Source: Caprimulgus europaeus | Taxonomy: Eukaryota > Chordata > Aves > Caprimulgiformes > Caprimulgidae | Length of the DNA: 64,000 nt | Reading direction: 5' to 3' | Assembly: GCA_907165065.1 (NCBI GenBank) | Contig: OU015542.1 | Location: forward strand, 1,515,001-1,579,000 | Shown: piece by piece, positions 51,201-61,762 of the stretch | Layout of the letters: the number at the start of each line of letters is the position of its first letter | Numbering within the stretch: the first letter of the stretch is position 1 | The notes under the pieces: model-generated | What the model saw: only the letters and a program-made list of their open reading frames with translations | Told to the model about the DNA's origin: nothing | Databases searched by the model: none | Position numbers and translations under genes: made by a program

Positions 51201-54200
51201 AGAACATGAACACATTCTAAACGTGGTATCTCAGCCCCATACTTCATGATCTTCCAACAGCGAGTGTCATTGAACACTGACACTCAGAGAAGCAATTTTG
51301 AAGGGAAATTCCTAAGGAGTGGCATAAACACAAATAATTTGTATTCATTCTACAACTGAAGAGAAATAACAAATTAATGTAGAGAGGAAGGGTGACTTTT
51401 TTAAATGTCAAGAGCTACAAGTTAAGAGGAAGTTAAATATTTCATTCAAATTAAACTAAATATTACTTCTAAAGTGAAATGAGTTCTCATCAAAATACAG
51501 CATTTCAGGAAGCAGCTGGCCTGTTAAACATTCTGAGTGCTCAGATATGACTGGGGCTCATTTCATTATACAAAAGGTACTGCCAGCAAACATTTAATCA
51601 AAAAGAAATGTTCCCTTCTTGTTAATTAAAGTTTACAGATCAAAATTAATGTCTGCAGCAGAAAAGTAGGAAATAGTTGTAGCTCAGGCTCAGTAGCTCA
51701 GAGACTCCTGGGGCAGATTCTGAAGGACACCCACAAATAAATACTCCCCTCTACATGATGCTATCTGGGGTACAGGGAGGGTTGCAGATCTGGCTTTCCC
51801 CTGATCCCTCATTTTCCTTTCCAACAGGCTCCTCTGTTTTAAGGACAGCAGCTGCACCGTGAGAGCTGCTGACAGTGCAGGGTGCCTGGTGCTATCCAGA
51901 CGGAATTTCACAACCACCCCCCAGCCCCAAATCTTGATTAAACATTTTTTCCAAGTGTGTGTTTCAGTGGTTTTATCTGGTTCTGTATCTTCTAACTAAC
52001 TGAAGCAATACATTATACCTGACTGAAAGGCAGGGATACCACAGTGAGACCACAATTAATTGCAGAATAAAAGCAAGATCAGACCCAGGTTTGCTGCTAT
52101 ACTGTATCACAGCAAGCAAAAGCGCAGCCCATCTTGCTCCCATCCTCTTTACAAAAATGCCCAGCTATGACAGGCAAAATCAAAATAATTTTTTTTGAGG
52201 GAAAAGCAAGTCTGCTAAGTAAGAAAAAACCATTTCCTTAAAACATCACAACTGTCCACAGCATGTGGAAAACAAAGTGACCCCCCATTCAACACTCAGC
52301 CTATTCATACCTTATAACCTTGCAGTCCTTGCAAGTCAAATGAAGTTGAAATATATCACGGCACTCAACACTTTCTATGAGCTGTAATGGAACCTGCAAT
52401 TAAAAAGATTATATAATTTTATTTCAAACAGCACTAATACTGTAATTTCTTTACATATCTCACAAGGACTTATTATAGGAATATGTGGAGTCTGAAAAGA
52501 GAGAGACAAAAGCAAATAAAACTAAGTATAACTACTTCCACCGCTCTGAAGTATGTACCAGTGGTTTCAGCTCAGTTTGGACTATTGCTGTATAATCAAA
52601 AAAACCTTAAGGGATCCCACGGAAACAGCTGAGAAGACTGCAGCACTGGTGACAAACGTGAAGGCTGGAAAAACAAGCAAAAACCCAAAGCTTCTCTCTC
52701 ACAAAAGCATCTTTCTCTCTTATAGGTCCAAATTTAGGCATCTTGAGAATATCATTTTAGTTGCTGATACTAAAATTGAACTGCTAAGCAAGATCCCCTG
52801 AACAGACTGCTGCAGCCTGGATGCCTGTTGTATGGAAATATCCCATATTTCTCCAAGGAAAAACTATTTGGCTTGTTTAGATCAACAGCCACGATCAACG
52901 CAGCCACATGAAGAGCAACAAAGCTGAATCATCCATTTTTAAAGGTGCAGTTATACACACTTATGTTCTATGGCACAGGTAACCAGCAGAAGCTTGGTCA
53001 GGCAAAACATGCAAGCACACGCCAGTACCGCCAAGAAGAGACCACAAGATGAAAATAACAGTTTTCATTAATGTTTTTAGACCTTTACCTGAGACAGACA
53101 AATGTACATCACGGTCTTAAACAAATCAAAGTTCGTATTCAGCTATCTCATACATAATTCCAAACACAGAATTTAGCTAATATCTATAATAAACATGAAG
53201 CAGAAAACTGAATTGTTTATTAGATTGTATTGAACATTACACAAGGCAACAAAACCTCTGCCATCAAGATCCTTCAGTACAAAAGCTACCAGAGAAACAT
53301 TCAAATACTTGTCATCAGAGGAGGATGATCCAGCAGTTTAAGTTCTTGCTTTGGCTCACAAGATGTGGCTGTAAGACCCTGCTCTGCCAGTGCCTTTCCA
53401 TATGACTCTGGGTCACCTCCAATCAAGGATCTGGGGTGAGGAATCAAGACAGCTTCTACTCAGGCACCACCAAGCTTAGAAAGTACCAGATTTCAGTGGA
53501 ATGAAAAAAGGAAATGGAACTAAAAACAGTAGGCAAGAGCAAGAGATGTCTCAGAAACACAAACCACAAGAAAACTGACTCTTGAGCATGAAGATGCCTA
53601 GAGAAAGCTAATGGTAAAATGCTGTATCCAGGAGAGCAACCAAAACTCTCATCTCTCTTGGGAAGGCAAGCTCACAGCCACACCTCATGTTTCCTGCCCA
53701 ACCCAAGAGTCTAGAGTCCTCTTCTGAATGCAAAAGCTCAAATAATTACCTGGAGCTCACAATCCCCTGAACACAACAGGCAGGCATTGTCTGAATGCTC
53801 AACCTTTACCCCTGCCCTTCAGTCAGACCACAAGGAAGGAGCAGGCTGGACCCTGCTCAGCTGGAGAAAGGACTAATGCTCCCCTCCATGGCCAGTACAG
53901 GGAAGTTGTTATTTGTTCCTCTGGTTGTAACTGGGCCATTAAAGAACAGAAAATTCACACACAAGAAGAGGAGACAAGGTGGTGTCTGACTCGACAGCCC
54001 AGCAGTTTGGGTATTCAAATACAGCTGGAACGTGAATTTTGGTGCACATTTTCAGCATTATTACTAGTTTACGATCTGTAACAGTTTAATATAAATTTTT
54101 TAATTAGCAACATGAAATGAGGATTCCCTCCTTGGAGACAAGGCCCCTCTTTGTTTACCATCCCTCCTAACAGAGTGCAGAGTCCCCTGCACAGAGTAAA

Positions 54201-57200
54201 AACAGTAAAGATGCTGATAGACTTAGATACCAAGGTACCAGACTATTTCAATGCATCACACACAAGATCAGATGTACTGTTGCTACAGTTAATCTTTTTA
54301 TTTTAACTACTAATTTCTTCCACGCCTTCTCCTACTTGATTCTAGTTCACAAGGCAGATAAATTGTTGTGATAGTTTTGTCTAATAAATTAAGGGACTGG
54401 AATGGACCTCAAACTGGAGAATCTTCCATTCTTTTCTCCTGACTGGACAACCTCACATACAACCAATAAATTATTTAAATCTACCACTGACTTACATGGC
54501 ACCAACATGGAAAGTACAGTGCCCTGCCCCAGCTAAAGGAGTGAAGGCTCGAGAAGACTTGCTTTTTCAGTCAAATGCTGCTTTGTCTGTTCACGTTCCG
54601 CCCCTCACCAAGCCATCTTTTATTGTGCTTCTTCCCATGCTCATCTTCATTTAAGCAGTTCTTCACCTTGCTCCCTCCTCCTAGCAGTCTGGTTCTGGCT
54701 CCTCCTCCTCTTGTCTGCACTCTAATTACATACTAAGTATTCTCCTACTCCTGCATTATTTTTAATTTCCTTCTTTCAAAGTCACTCTTTGTTCTATGCC
54801 CTTTCAATCTGCCCTCTGCTCAACAGCCATTATTTTTTTCTCTTGACAGTCCACATGCAGCTCACCACCTATTTCCTTAGAATCTGGTTAATTTTTCTTC
54901 AGGGCACCCTTCATATCAATCTTTTTAATTTTCTTTTCTGGTCATAAAAATCTGTCCCCTGATCCTCGTGCATTTTCAGTCTCCTTCCTGTCCATTATTC
55001 TTTCCTCATTAAAACTCTAAGATTACATGCATTCATTCTCCATTCTTTCCCACTGATAACTTTCCCTTTCCATCACTGTTTTTCAGGCTGATGCATGCAG
55101 CAAGTCAGACACCCAGTTAGCTTGCTCTTGAAAGAGCCATCAGTTCTATTTGCAGGCATTTCACCATATAATAATGGCTATCGAAACAGAGTGGTGGAGA
55201 AGCAATCAGTTTTGCTTTCATAAGAATAAACACGCATTGTTATCCAAGGCCAATCACACTGCACTGTGGAGAGGACCAGAGTACCGTGCTCTGGCAGGAT
55301 CTGTCTCTTGATTGTTTCTTCTTTAAAATCACCTAATTTTAAACAACAGCAACAATCTACAGCTCAAACTTTTTCTTTCTGATTTTTTTTTTTAATTTTA
55401 ATTGCTGTCTGTTATCTAACAGCAGTACAAGATATATTTATTAAACTATACTTCTGTAGTTAGAAACAGCAGAAGTTATGTCTACACTGCAGAAACAACC
55501 CAGCCCACAGCTCAGTCCTGGACCACAACGCCCAGTGGTGCGCAGGGGACCGTGGCCAGGCTGAAGCCAGCCCCTTCACGAGCGACTACGCTACACTCTA
55601 CCCTATAGACCACTGGCCTGGGTCTCTCCAGGATACCAGGTGGCACCCAGGGCCCAGGAGCTGTAATCAGTACTTTCTTCCTGCTTTCCCAGTTCAGAGA
55701 CTGAAATAATGTCAGGGTTATGTTAAAGACTGGTTACTTTAAGCAGCACAAGGTCAAGCCCATGTGCTGCATGCCCTGAAGCACGGGATAATGAGATGTA
55801 TGGAGGAGCTAAGGATGCACGGTCAGCTCCGAAGCTCTCCAAGGACCATCCTAGGGGGAGGGTATCAAATCCCTCCAGGTGCAGTCTTGTTCATATAACC
55901 TACAAGGAGTACTCAAAGCAAATTTTGCTTTTCATTACAAGTAATTACAGTTAGGATTTCTCTTCAAGGCTATAATTTCGTCCCCCCTTCTGCTTTCATA
56001 ATTAACACGAAGCATAAATAATTGAGAACAAACCAAAGACTAAGCCACTGTTTAGCACAGATGAACCACAACCGTGCTAGAAATGTAAGGAAGACACCAA
56101 ATCAACCATTCTTCCATTAAAGGCCAAACAAGGGAAAGCTCATACTAAAGCTCGCTTAACCACCAAGACTGAAAGTCTCCCTCATCTTGCCAGCATGACT
56201 ATTTTTTAACTGTGTCCAAAATCTACTGTTTGAAAGAGGCTACACCTAAGTCCCTGGTTTCATAAGCTACACTAAAATTTTAATTCTCCCATAAACACAA
56301 TTAGCTTACAGGGAGAAAAATGATGAGACAGAAACACTCCCCAGCTGCAAAGTTGGAAATGTTCTTAAGGAAAGCCAATCAATAGAGATCAGCCTGGGAA
56401 CCAAACTTCCCACGTGCACTAAGAGATCACTGTTGAGTCTGCATTTTTATCCCATGGATAAATATAAGTCAACACTTTTGAATGTCATAATCCTTCTAAT
56501 TTATGCATGGTCTACTGGATCTTTTGTTTTTGCATTTAAAACACCATGTTCCTACTACTACTGTGATCTAGGAAATTATCCATGGAAAAGATTCACACAT
56601 ACAGCCATTTTCTGCAATGTTGCAGTGTGAGCATTAACAACTTTTAAATGTATTTTTTCCAAGTCCAGGTGCAGCAAGTGATCTAACAGCAGTGTGCTAC
56701 TTACTGAGGTTTCACAAGCATCACTCTGACAGCCAGCCTATTGAATTGGAAACAAAAGGAGAACAGGGAGGTAAAAAGAGAAAAACAAAGATCAGGAATT
56801 CATTTTTAACTGGATTTCATTTCCTTCATGCTGTTGTCTTTACTGTGGGGCAAGTAACTGACATGTGCACTGCTTTCTCTGGGGGAGCATCTCTACCATG
56901 AGAATACCCCAGCTACTTGAGGAGATGCCTGCACAGAAGAGCTGCACATTCAGACCTGGGGAATCAATTAGTTTTACAAGTACCATCATTCAGGTATTTG
57001 TTGAGAATCTTCTTCCTTACACAGAAGTACTTCACTCTGCAGAGGTGACAAGGTCATTTGTGTGGCTGGACTTAGTCAGGATAGTGATTCTCATGAAAAT
57101 CATTCAAAATAATTTTTAAAACCCTCCTAATAATAGTAAACATTTAAAATATTTTAAAAAATATTTTATTAGAGGTGTTTTCTGAGCAGCACTCATGATA

Positions 57201-60200
57201 CAAAAACAGTAGGAAAGAATCAAGATGAATGCTATCAAAAATTACTCAGTGAAGATTTAATTTAGGAAAATCACCATCTGATCAATAATTGTGATCAACA
57301 ATAACCAAAGTCATTATTACTCAAAAAATGTAGCAATTTAAATATGGTTCCTAATTACTTCAGGCATGTTTTATCCTTCAAGATATTCCAAATCTCATCT
57401 GCCTTGGACTGCAGTAGAGTTCATACCATATTTTTAGTCATGGTCATATATGGCTACAGAAGAATAATCTATATTCTGCTCTACCTCATACACTATCTAA
57501 CTGAATCCTTCTAGTTCATGATGACATACAAAGCAGGACTAACAACCCTGGAGACACCAGAGTGTGAGAGGGCAGAATACTGCATATGAAAGTCAGGGAA
57601 GCAAAATTAACATGGTAATATTAAACTTTTATGGACTCTTTCCTGAATGCAAATAAATAATATTATTTAATAAAACATCAATTCTTGTTCCTGCTCAAAG
57701 TATTAAATTGAAAATTCTTAAAAATTAATACCTCCAATTATCCTAAGGACAGATATGACAGCAAATGCAGGATATGCATTAGTGGCTTCTCTAATGAAGT
57801 AACTCTACCATTTCCTGGCATTCCTCAGGATAAACTCTTGATTTCTAGATTTTTCTCCTCTTGTTTCACATGCCTCAATTCCTTGCTGTTAAGTATTCAG
57901 CCCTTTACCTTTGTCAGTTCTAGCTGCCAATTTCATACAACATTCAGACTCTGAATTAAATAAACTAGCTAACAGTAAGTAATACAATACAGATTTATTG
58001 TAGCAGGCCCCTTGGCAGAACTCCTCTCAGATCCAAGTCTGTATCACAGGGCACAGAGGAATCCTGTAAGACACACGCCATGTACACACCAACTCTGCTG
58101 CCAGCAGCAGGTAAAGATGCAGTGGGCTGGGCTGTGCCTGAGGCACTGCAGCACCGAGCTGGCCCTTGGCCACCATTCCCATGGATGGTGCAGTTACAGC
58201 TTCAAGTCTCAAGTCATACATCAGGACTGACTACAGGATAAGGGAAGTGAGCAGTAAAGTTATGCTCCCCCTGCACAGGCACATACATGTACCGACTCCT
58301 TTCTATGGTCAGCAGTAGAAGATAAAGGCCTTAAATTTTCAGTTACATTTTTGTCATCATAAATTTTTTGCCATCATTCTGAATAACTGCCAGGCTCAGA
58401 AATAATACCTTTATTTGATAAAACCCCCACACCATCATGAACTTTAGCACTTTAATGCCATATGCAGATGTTCCCCACCCCAGTAGACATGCCTACTACC
58501 CAACAATTCATGAACTAAAACGGCACTCAGTGATTAACAGTAATTATGACACAGACACATTGCAAAGTCTGTAGATAACAGCTATATGATCAGAGATCAA
58601 ACTGGTAAAGATTGAGTTTCAGTTAGTAAACAACATTTTTACAGAGTAAATAATTCAGTTGTGGCACAAAACAACAACAACAAAAAAACAATTTAAATTT
58701 AAGATTGACAGGTCATCAAAAATTAAATCATTCACATACACAGGAGATCTCGCTGTGCTCCAGACCACTGTGTCCCATGTGTCTCAGTCATGTACACACT
58801 GGACTCATCAATTCTTACAGTGTGTTTCCCTTGCTTTTGTCAGCTTTGGAATAACATCCAGTTTTGGTGTTTTACACTTAACTCACCACTGCACAGTTCA
58901 GGACTGGTGACTGATTCGTGGTGAAAAACCCATTATCAAGAGGAAAAAAAAAAAGTTTTGATTCTTTGGATTTTATTTTACTGGTTATCATCACTAAAAT
59001 ATTTCTGTGCCATCTGTAACATCCTATCAAATTCTATATAGTTCTCAAGTGGAATTATAACTAGTAAGAGTAGTACATACCGCATTATTCTACTGCAAAG
59101 GATTATACAAGGTCCATTTCATTTTAGATTGGATGTGAGGAAGAATTTCTTTGCTGAAAGGGTTCTCAGGCACGGGAAGGGGTTGCCCAGGGCAGTGGTG
59201 GAGTCCCCATCCCTGGAGGGATTCAAGAGTCATGTAGACACAGTGCTGAGGGACAGGGGTCAGTGGGGACTGGTCAGTGTTGGGTTCATGGTTGGACTGG
59301 AGAATCTTAAAGGGCTTTTCCAATCCAGGCAGTTCTGGGATTCTGTGTGATTCTGTAATCATGAGTAGCTGGATATGTAATAATGGATACATAGAGTAAA
59401 GCTCTTTAAATAAACCATTAGGTATCTGAAGATGAGGTCCAATTCACAGATCTCTTACATCAATGACTATACCCACACTATCCAACTTCCAAGACGTGTA
59501 ACTACAGTAGCTGGACCTACTTCCACCTTTTGAAGCTCCAAGAAAGGCATGAAACCAGGTTAGGTGCTCCAAACAGCCCTTTGGAAGACCTTACATTTCT
59601 CTACTGAGCATATGCACAGCTTAGGGAGAACAAATGCTTGACTTAGATAGCTGTAAAGAGAACGCAGATTGGAGTGATGTGAAGTTTCCTAACAAAGTCT
59701 GATTTTCAGAGGTGCCAAGTCATCTTTTGATGCCTAAATACATACCTGTTCTCCCTGAAAAGTGTGATTTGAACATCATAAAGAGATTTTTCATTACCAC
59801 TAACCTTAAAAGGCAGGATCACTGTACTTTTATCCTCAATTCTCTTACTTGGATCGAGGTCAAGATACCTTATTTGTATACACTTACATTCACAACAGAC
59901 TCCTTGAATTTGATGTGAAGCCGGTAATTAGAAAGCGCGATGACGGCCTCCTCCGCTCGTCCGACGTACTCCGTGCTCTCCCCGTGGAGTTCAATGAACG
60001 GGACCTTCAGGACAGCGAGAAAAATCCTTCAGAAACCATTCAAGTACACAATCAAGCTCATAATATCATAAAACCCAACTGAAACTGCTGAGAACTCAGC
60101 CTCACTGTTATTGCAAGAATGAGTCTTAGGTAAGGTTGGCTCAGAGGTTAATTGTAGCTTTTTATCTTTGAATGTTTCTTCATTTTTCTCTTAATTGACA

Positions 60201-61690
60201 CGAGTAGGACGTGGTTGGTCAGGGAAACAGGGACTTTTGATGAAAAATCTGAGCAAAATATCCTCACATTTTGGCAAAGAGTCTGACCATCTCCTGATTT
60301 ATGCTCTCACTCCTTACTTAATGGAGAGTGGCATTTTCCATCATGCTATTAAATTAATCCTAAAGAAGGCAAAATATGCAAGATTAATAATTTCTATGCT
60401 ATTGGTCCCCAATTCAGTAAGCAAGCTCAGATAACCAGCTTAGACTGGTTATCTAAATGTCACACAGCTCAAGTCAGGTGGACAAATTGTACATTTTGGA
60501 TCATATTTCTCACTGTAAATATGAAAATGCATGACATACTGCTGTTTGTATAAAGTTAGAAAACCTGCCATCTCATTATGTTGCATGTAAAAATTGCAAC
60601 TGTTTAATTAAAAATGGGACTGAAGCCTAATTTACCTGAGCTAGGTGCAAAGTTTAAATGCTTAATTTGAAAATAATCTAGTTTTACACCAACATAACTT
60701 AAATCAATTAAAAATATTTTCTATTAAAATAAAACAAACAACCTCTGCAGTTGATGTAGAAGTGTCTACACAGATAAATCATTTTAACTAAAGTGATTTC
60801 AAAAGGAACTTTGGAAAATTAAGAAACTAAGAAATATCCATTCTATGCAACGTAAGACTTTTGGCTTATCAGCAACAAGAAGCAGTGGTAGTATTTAACT
60901 GGCTTGATGTTATTTTTAAAAAAAACTAGAGAGTACTAAACTATGGAATAAAACAGCACTTGAAATGACTACACAAGTAATGGCTCTATTTTTCAGACAT
61001 GCTAAGGAAACTCTTGAAAAATAACACACAAGCTCTCTGTCTTAGCAACAGTACATGAGTATTTAAAATTAGTTTATCCTACTACTGTGCTGAACTGCAA
61101 ATTAAAATGCTATGGGAGAGGCCAGAGAACACAGAGGTCAACTGGAGATATTGGGATCTTAAGTGGCAAGAAGCAACGTGGTGATTACCTGAAGGTTCTC
61201 ATCCTCTCGGATCAGCTGCTTCCTGGGAAAAATCTGATTAGCCTGGATGCATTCAAGGCTGTGCTGAGTCTCTTCATCCTGACAAACAAAGCGGCACAGT
61301 TAACTTCAGCACTGCCACTTGCTGCTTCTTCACCACAGAGCGAGCTGTCAGTGACCAAAGGTCAAACACCATGGACTGTTTTGGAGAATTCAAGTATCAG
61401 TAACTTCAGTAAGCTACTAAACTTTCAAAGACAAGTGCTCAAACAACTAAATATGATATTAGAAACAGGCTGGCTTCCTTCCTGCAGCCTGATTAATAAA
61501 GTAACTAAAAAAATAATCTGTAATAGTGTTAGGAAAAAAGCATTAGCCTAATCTAGTCTACTAGATTAGTAGTAGACTGCTACACTTTAAATTCAACAAC
61601 CCCACCAGTAAACATTAATTCTGTAACATTTTTCAGATTTTAGCCTGTTCTGCTCTGTAACAGACCCTACAATCCCCTTCTGCTTACCAT
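18092..61690 (-). CDS. MTMR3: MTMR3, myotubularin-related phosphatidylinositol 3-phosphatase, complete CDS
   Basis: Eighteen exons from ATG (61690-61688) to TAA (18094-18092) join with GT-AG borders and matching phases to give 1,197 residues, about the length of mammalian MTMR3. Order: PH-GRAM domain (about residues 30-150), myotubularin phosphatase domain (about 180-560), a long low-complexity linker (about 590-1020), a coiled coil (about 1025-1058, with [16 protein letters not shown]) and a C-terminal FYVE zinc finger (about 1112-1175). The CX5R site [10 protein letters not shown] places the nucleophile at Cys413 and Arg at 419, so the enzyme is expected to be active. By family knowledge it removes the 3-phosphate from PI3P and PI(3,5)P2 on endosomal and autophagic membranes and opposes VPS34. 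FYVE landmarks WLPD, RKHHCR and RVC are all present. MTMR4 is the nearest alternative, but the linker and C-terminus ([20 protein letters not shown]) fit MTMR3. Confidence 0.97.
18264..22179. other. MTMR3 intron before the last exon
   Basis: 3.9 kb, no CR1 recognised. It holds an A-tract at about 21,301-21,312. Nothing coding is supported. Confidence 0.7.
22180..22268 (-). CDS. MTMR3: MTMR3 coding exon 17 (first half of FYVE)
   Basis: 89 nt, residues about 1112-1140. Encodes [20 protein letters not shown], then WLASRKHHC. It has the WxxD landmark, the first CxxC pair and the basic RKHHC(R) motif that contacts PI3P. Confidence 0.97.
22790..22900 (-). CDS. MTMR3: MTMR3 coding exon 16
   Basis: 111 nt, residues 1075-1111, phase 0. 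Encodes [20 protein letters not shown], then [17 protein letters not shown]. The acceptor is ccaacag and the donor gtacag. Confidence 0.96.
22901..25064. other. MTMR3 intron between exons 15 and 16
   Basis: 2.2 kb, AT-rich, with T-rich runs near 24,404-24,430. I could not support an alternative exon in it. Confidence 0.65.
25065..26466 (-). CDS. MTMR3: MTMR3 coding exon 15 (large linker and coiled coil)
   Basis: 1,402 nt, residues about 607-1074, in one exon. Conserved islands are [73 protein letters not shown] and [20 protein letters not shown]. Between them the sequence is rich in Glu, Ser, Gly and Pro and is likely disordered. The coiled-coil piece [14 protein letters not shown] precedes the donor gtaagt. 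An ORF can be read past both ends, but those parts are intron. Confidence 0.96.
27130..27275 (-). CDS. MTMR3: MTMR3 coding exon 14 (end of phosphatase domain)
   Basis: 146 nt, residues about 559-606. Encodes [20 protein letters not shown], then [19 protein letters not shown]. The split Arg codon is completed by exon 15. Confidence 0.95.
29284..29454 (-). CDS. MTMR3: MTMR3 coding exon 13
   Basis: 171 nt, residues 502-558, phase 0. Encodes [20 protein letters not shown], then [20 protein letters not shown]. The donor is gtatgt. Confidence 0.97.
30851..31036 (-). CDS. MTMR3: MTMR3 coding exon 12
   Basis: 186 nt, residues 440-501, phase 0. Encodes [20 protein letters not shown], then [20 protein letters not shown]. 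Confidence 0.97.
32416..32611 (-). CDS. MTMR3: MTMR3 coding exon 11 (catalytic CX5R exon)
   Basis: 196 nt, residues about 374-439. Encodes [20 protein letters not shown], then [20 protein letters not shown]. The catalytic Cys413 codon is 32496-32494 and the phosphate-binding Arg419 codon is 32478-32476. Confidence 0.98.
33728..33839 (-). CDS. MTMR3: MTMR3 coding exon 10
   Basis: 112 nt, residues about 337-373. Encodes [20 protein letters not shown] and then [16 protein letters not shown]. The split Asn codon is completed by the next exon. Confidence 0.96.
35870..36001 (-). CDS. MTMR3: MTMR3 coding exon 9
   Basis: 132 nt, residues about 293-336. Encodes [20 protein letters not shown] and then [20 protein letters not shown]. 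The acceptor is ccctag and the donor gtgagc. Confidence 0.96.
36117..36712 (-). mobile_element. CR1 LINE fragment inside the 819-bp intron between MTMR3 exons 8 and 9
   Basis: Starts agaatcacagaatcccagac, then tggtggggctggaagggacc and gagatcatccagcccaaccc, and continues through ctggacacaacactccagat. It lies on the minus strand, so it is in the sense of MTMR3, and fills about 73% of the intron. Confidence 0.93.
36821..37026 (-). CDS. MTMR3: MTMR3 coding exon 8
   Basis: 206 nt, residues about 224-292. Encodes [20 protein letters not shown], then [20 protein letters not shown] and a variable Ser-rich piece ending [11 protein letters not shown]1 copies lie on both sides. Confidence 0.96.
37536..38333 (+). 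mobile_element. CR1 LINE (~0.8 kb), antisense to MTMR3
   Basis: Runs from near gcgaccttgacaggcttgag through gcagcacagagccaataacc and aaggtcccttccaacccaaa to the terminal actatgattcta. It is the near reverse complement of 5967-6922, with long identical stretches. Confidence 0.93.
38334..44242. other. Rest of MTMR3 intron between exons 7 and 8
   Basis: 5.9 kb of AT-rich DNA. Contains the 19-bp triplicate at 42257. No exon supported. Confidence 0.6.
42257..42312 (+). repeat. 19-bp tandem repeat, 3 copies
   Basis: The unit agctgtaccccagaacgcc occurs three times head to tail; the third copy is 18 bp with one change (aatgc). Confidence 0.9.
44243..44356 (-). CDS. MTMR3: MTMR3 coding exon 7 (start of phosphatase domain)
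   Basis: 114 nt, residues about 186-223. Encodes [20 protein letters not shown] and then [13 protein letters not shown]. The donor is gtgagg. Confidence 0.96.
45881..45977 (-). CDS. MTMR3: MTMR3 coding exon 6
   Basis: 97 nt, residues about 154-185. Encodes [20 protein letters not shown] and then [11 protein letters not shown]. The donor is gtaagt after a split Lys codon. Confidence 0.96.
45978..49768. other. MTMR3 intron between exons 5 and 6
   Basis: 3.8 kb, AT-rich, with a SINE-like remnant at 46490-46620. No ORF here has splice support. Confidence 0.6.
46490..46620 (+). mobile_element. Possible ancient MIR/CORE-SINE-like remnant
   Basis: The order of words gtatgactgtaagcaacccc, atttaacctgcatttcagtt, ttccatctataagttggacg and then a purine-rich gagatatgaagataaaaatg follows the MIR consensus tail (tgtgacc...aacctc...cagttttcccatctgtaaaatgg...). 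Divergence is high. Confidence 0.45.
49769..49935 (-). CDS. MTMR3: MTMR3 coding exon 5 (end of PH-GRAM)
   Basis: 167 nt, residues 98-153. Encodes [20 protein letters not shown], then [20 protein letters not shown] and [10 protein letters not shown]. The donor is gtatgt. Confidence 0.96.
49936..52310. other. MTMR3 intron between exons 4 and 5
   Basis: 2.4 kb. Apart from the 49998 repeat I see nothing beyond AT-rich unique-looking sequence. Confidence 0.6.
49998..50054 (+). repeat. 21-bp direct repeat with internal 9-bp inverted repeat
   Basis: ggttgacaatgaaaacatctc (49998-50018) recurs at 50034-50054 with one change. The spacer and edges form the inverted repeat tcaacctat / ataggttga (50017-50025 and 50031-50039). 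Confidence 0.85.
52311..52393 (-). CDS. MTMR3: MTMR3 coding exon 4 (PH-GRAM)
   Basis: 83 nt, residues 71-97 plus AG of a split Arg codon. Encodes [20 protein letters not shown] and then CKDCKVI. The donor is gtatga. Confidence 0.95.
53330..53430 (+). mobile_element. Possible ancient SINE remnant
   Basis: The words taagaccctgctctgccagt and catatgactctgggtcacct resemble the MIR core (ctgctctgccactgac...tgtgaccttgggcaagtcac). Weak and unconfirmed. Confidence 0.3.
59127..59358 (+). mobile_element. CR1 LINE 3' fragment, antisense to MTMR3
   Basis: Starts ggatgtgaggaagaatttct and ends with gggattctgtgtgattctgt. It shares long identical stretches with 11585-11968. Confidence 0.93.
59888..60004 (-). 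CDS. MTMR3: MTMR3 coding exon 3 (PH-GRAM)
   Basis: 117 nt, residues 32-70. Encodes [20 protein letters not shown] and then [15 protein letters not shown]. The acceptor is a somewhat weak cctgaag and the donor gtaagt. Confidence 0.95.
60005..61188. other. MTMR3 intron between exons 2 and 3
   Basis: 1.2 kb, AT-rich, no element recognised. Confidence 0.65.
61189..61278 (-). CDS. MTMR3: MTMR3 coding exon 2
   Basis: 90 nt, residues 2-31, phase 0 at both ends. Encodes [20 protein letters not shown] and then [10 protein letters not shown], ahead of the PH-GRAM domain. Confidence 0.95.
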
Positions 61691-61762
61691 GACAGGCCCT
61701 GGATAGGAGGAGAAATCCTCGTCTTCACTCACAATACTTTGAGGCTCTTCACTTATTAAAAT
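61688..61762 (-). CDS. MTMR3: MTMR3 exon with initiator ATG (ATG is the last 3 nt; rest is 5' leader)
   Basis: 75-nt exon with acceptor ttttctag and donor gtaagc. Its last codon is ATG, directly followed after splicing by GAT GAA GAG (MDEET, the known start). Context GTCATGG has G at -3 and G at +4, a good Kozak match. The 24 codons before ATG are open in the same frame (ISEEPQSIVSEDEDFSSYPG), so an N-terminal extension is possible. I chose the ATG because the family starts there. Confidence 0.85.

Larger units (their letters stand above)
52394..59887. other. MTMR3 intron between exons 3 and 4 (7.5 kb)
   Basis: The longest MTMR3 intron seen. Holds a possible SINE remnant (53330), a GC-richer island (55496), and a CR1 (59127). 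No supported exon. Confidence 0.6.

Noticed and set aside
61087..61551. 154-codon plus-strand ORF
   Set aside because: It runs antisense across MTMR3 exon 2 and has no splice or family support.
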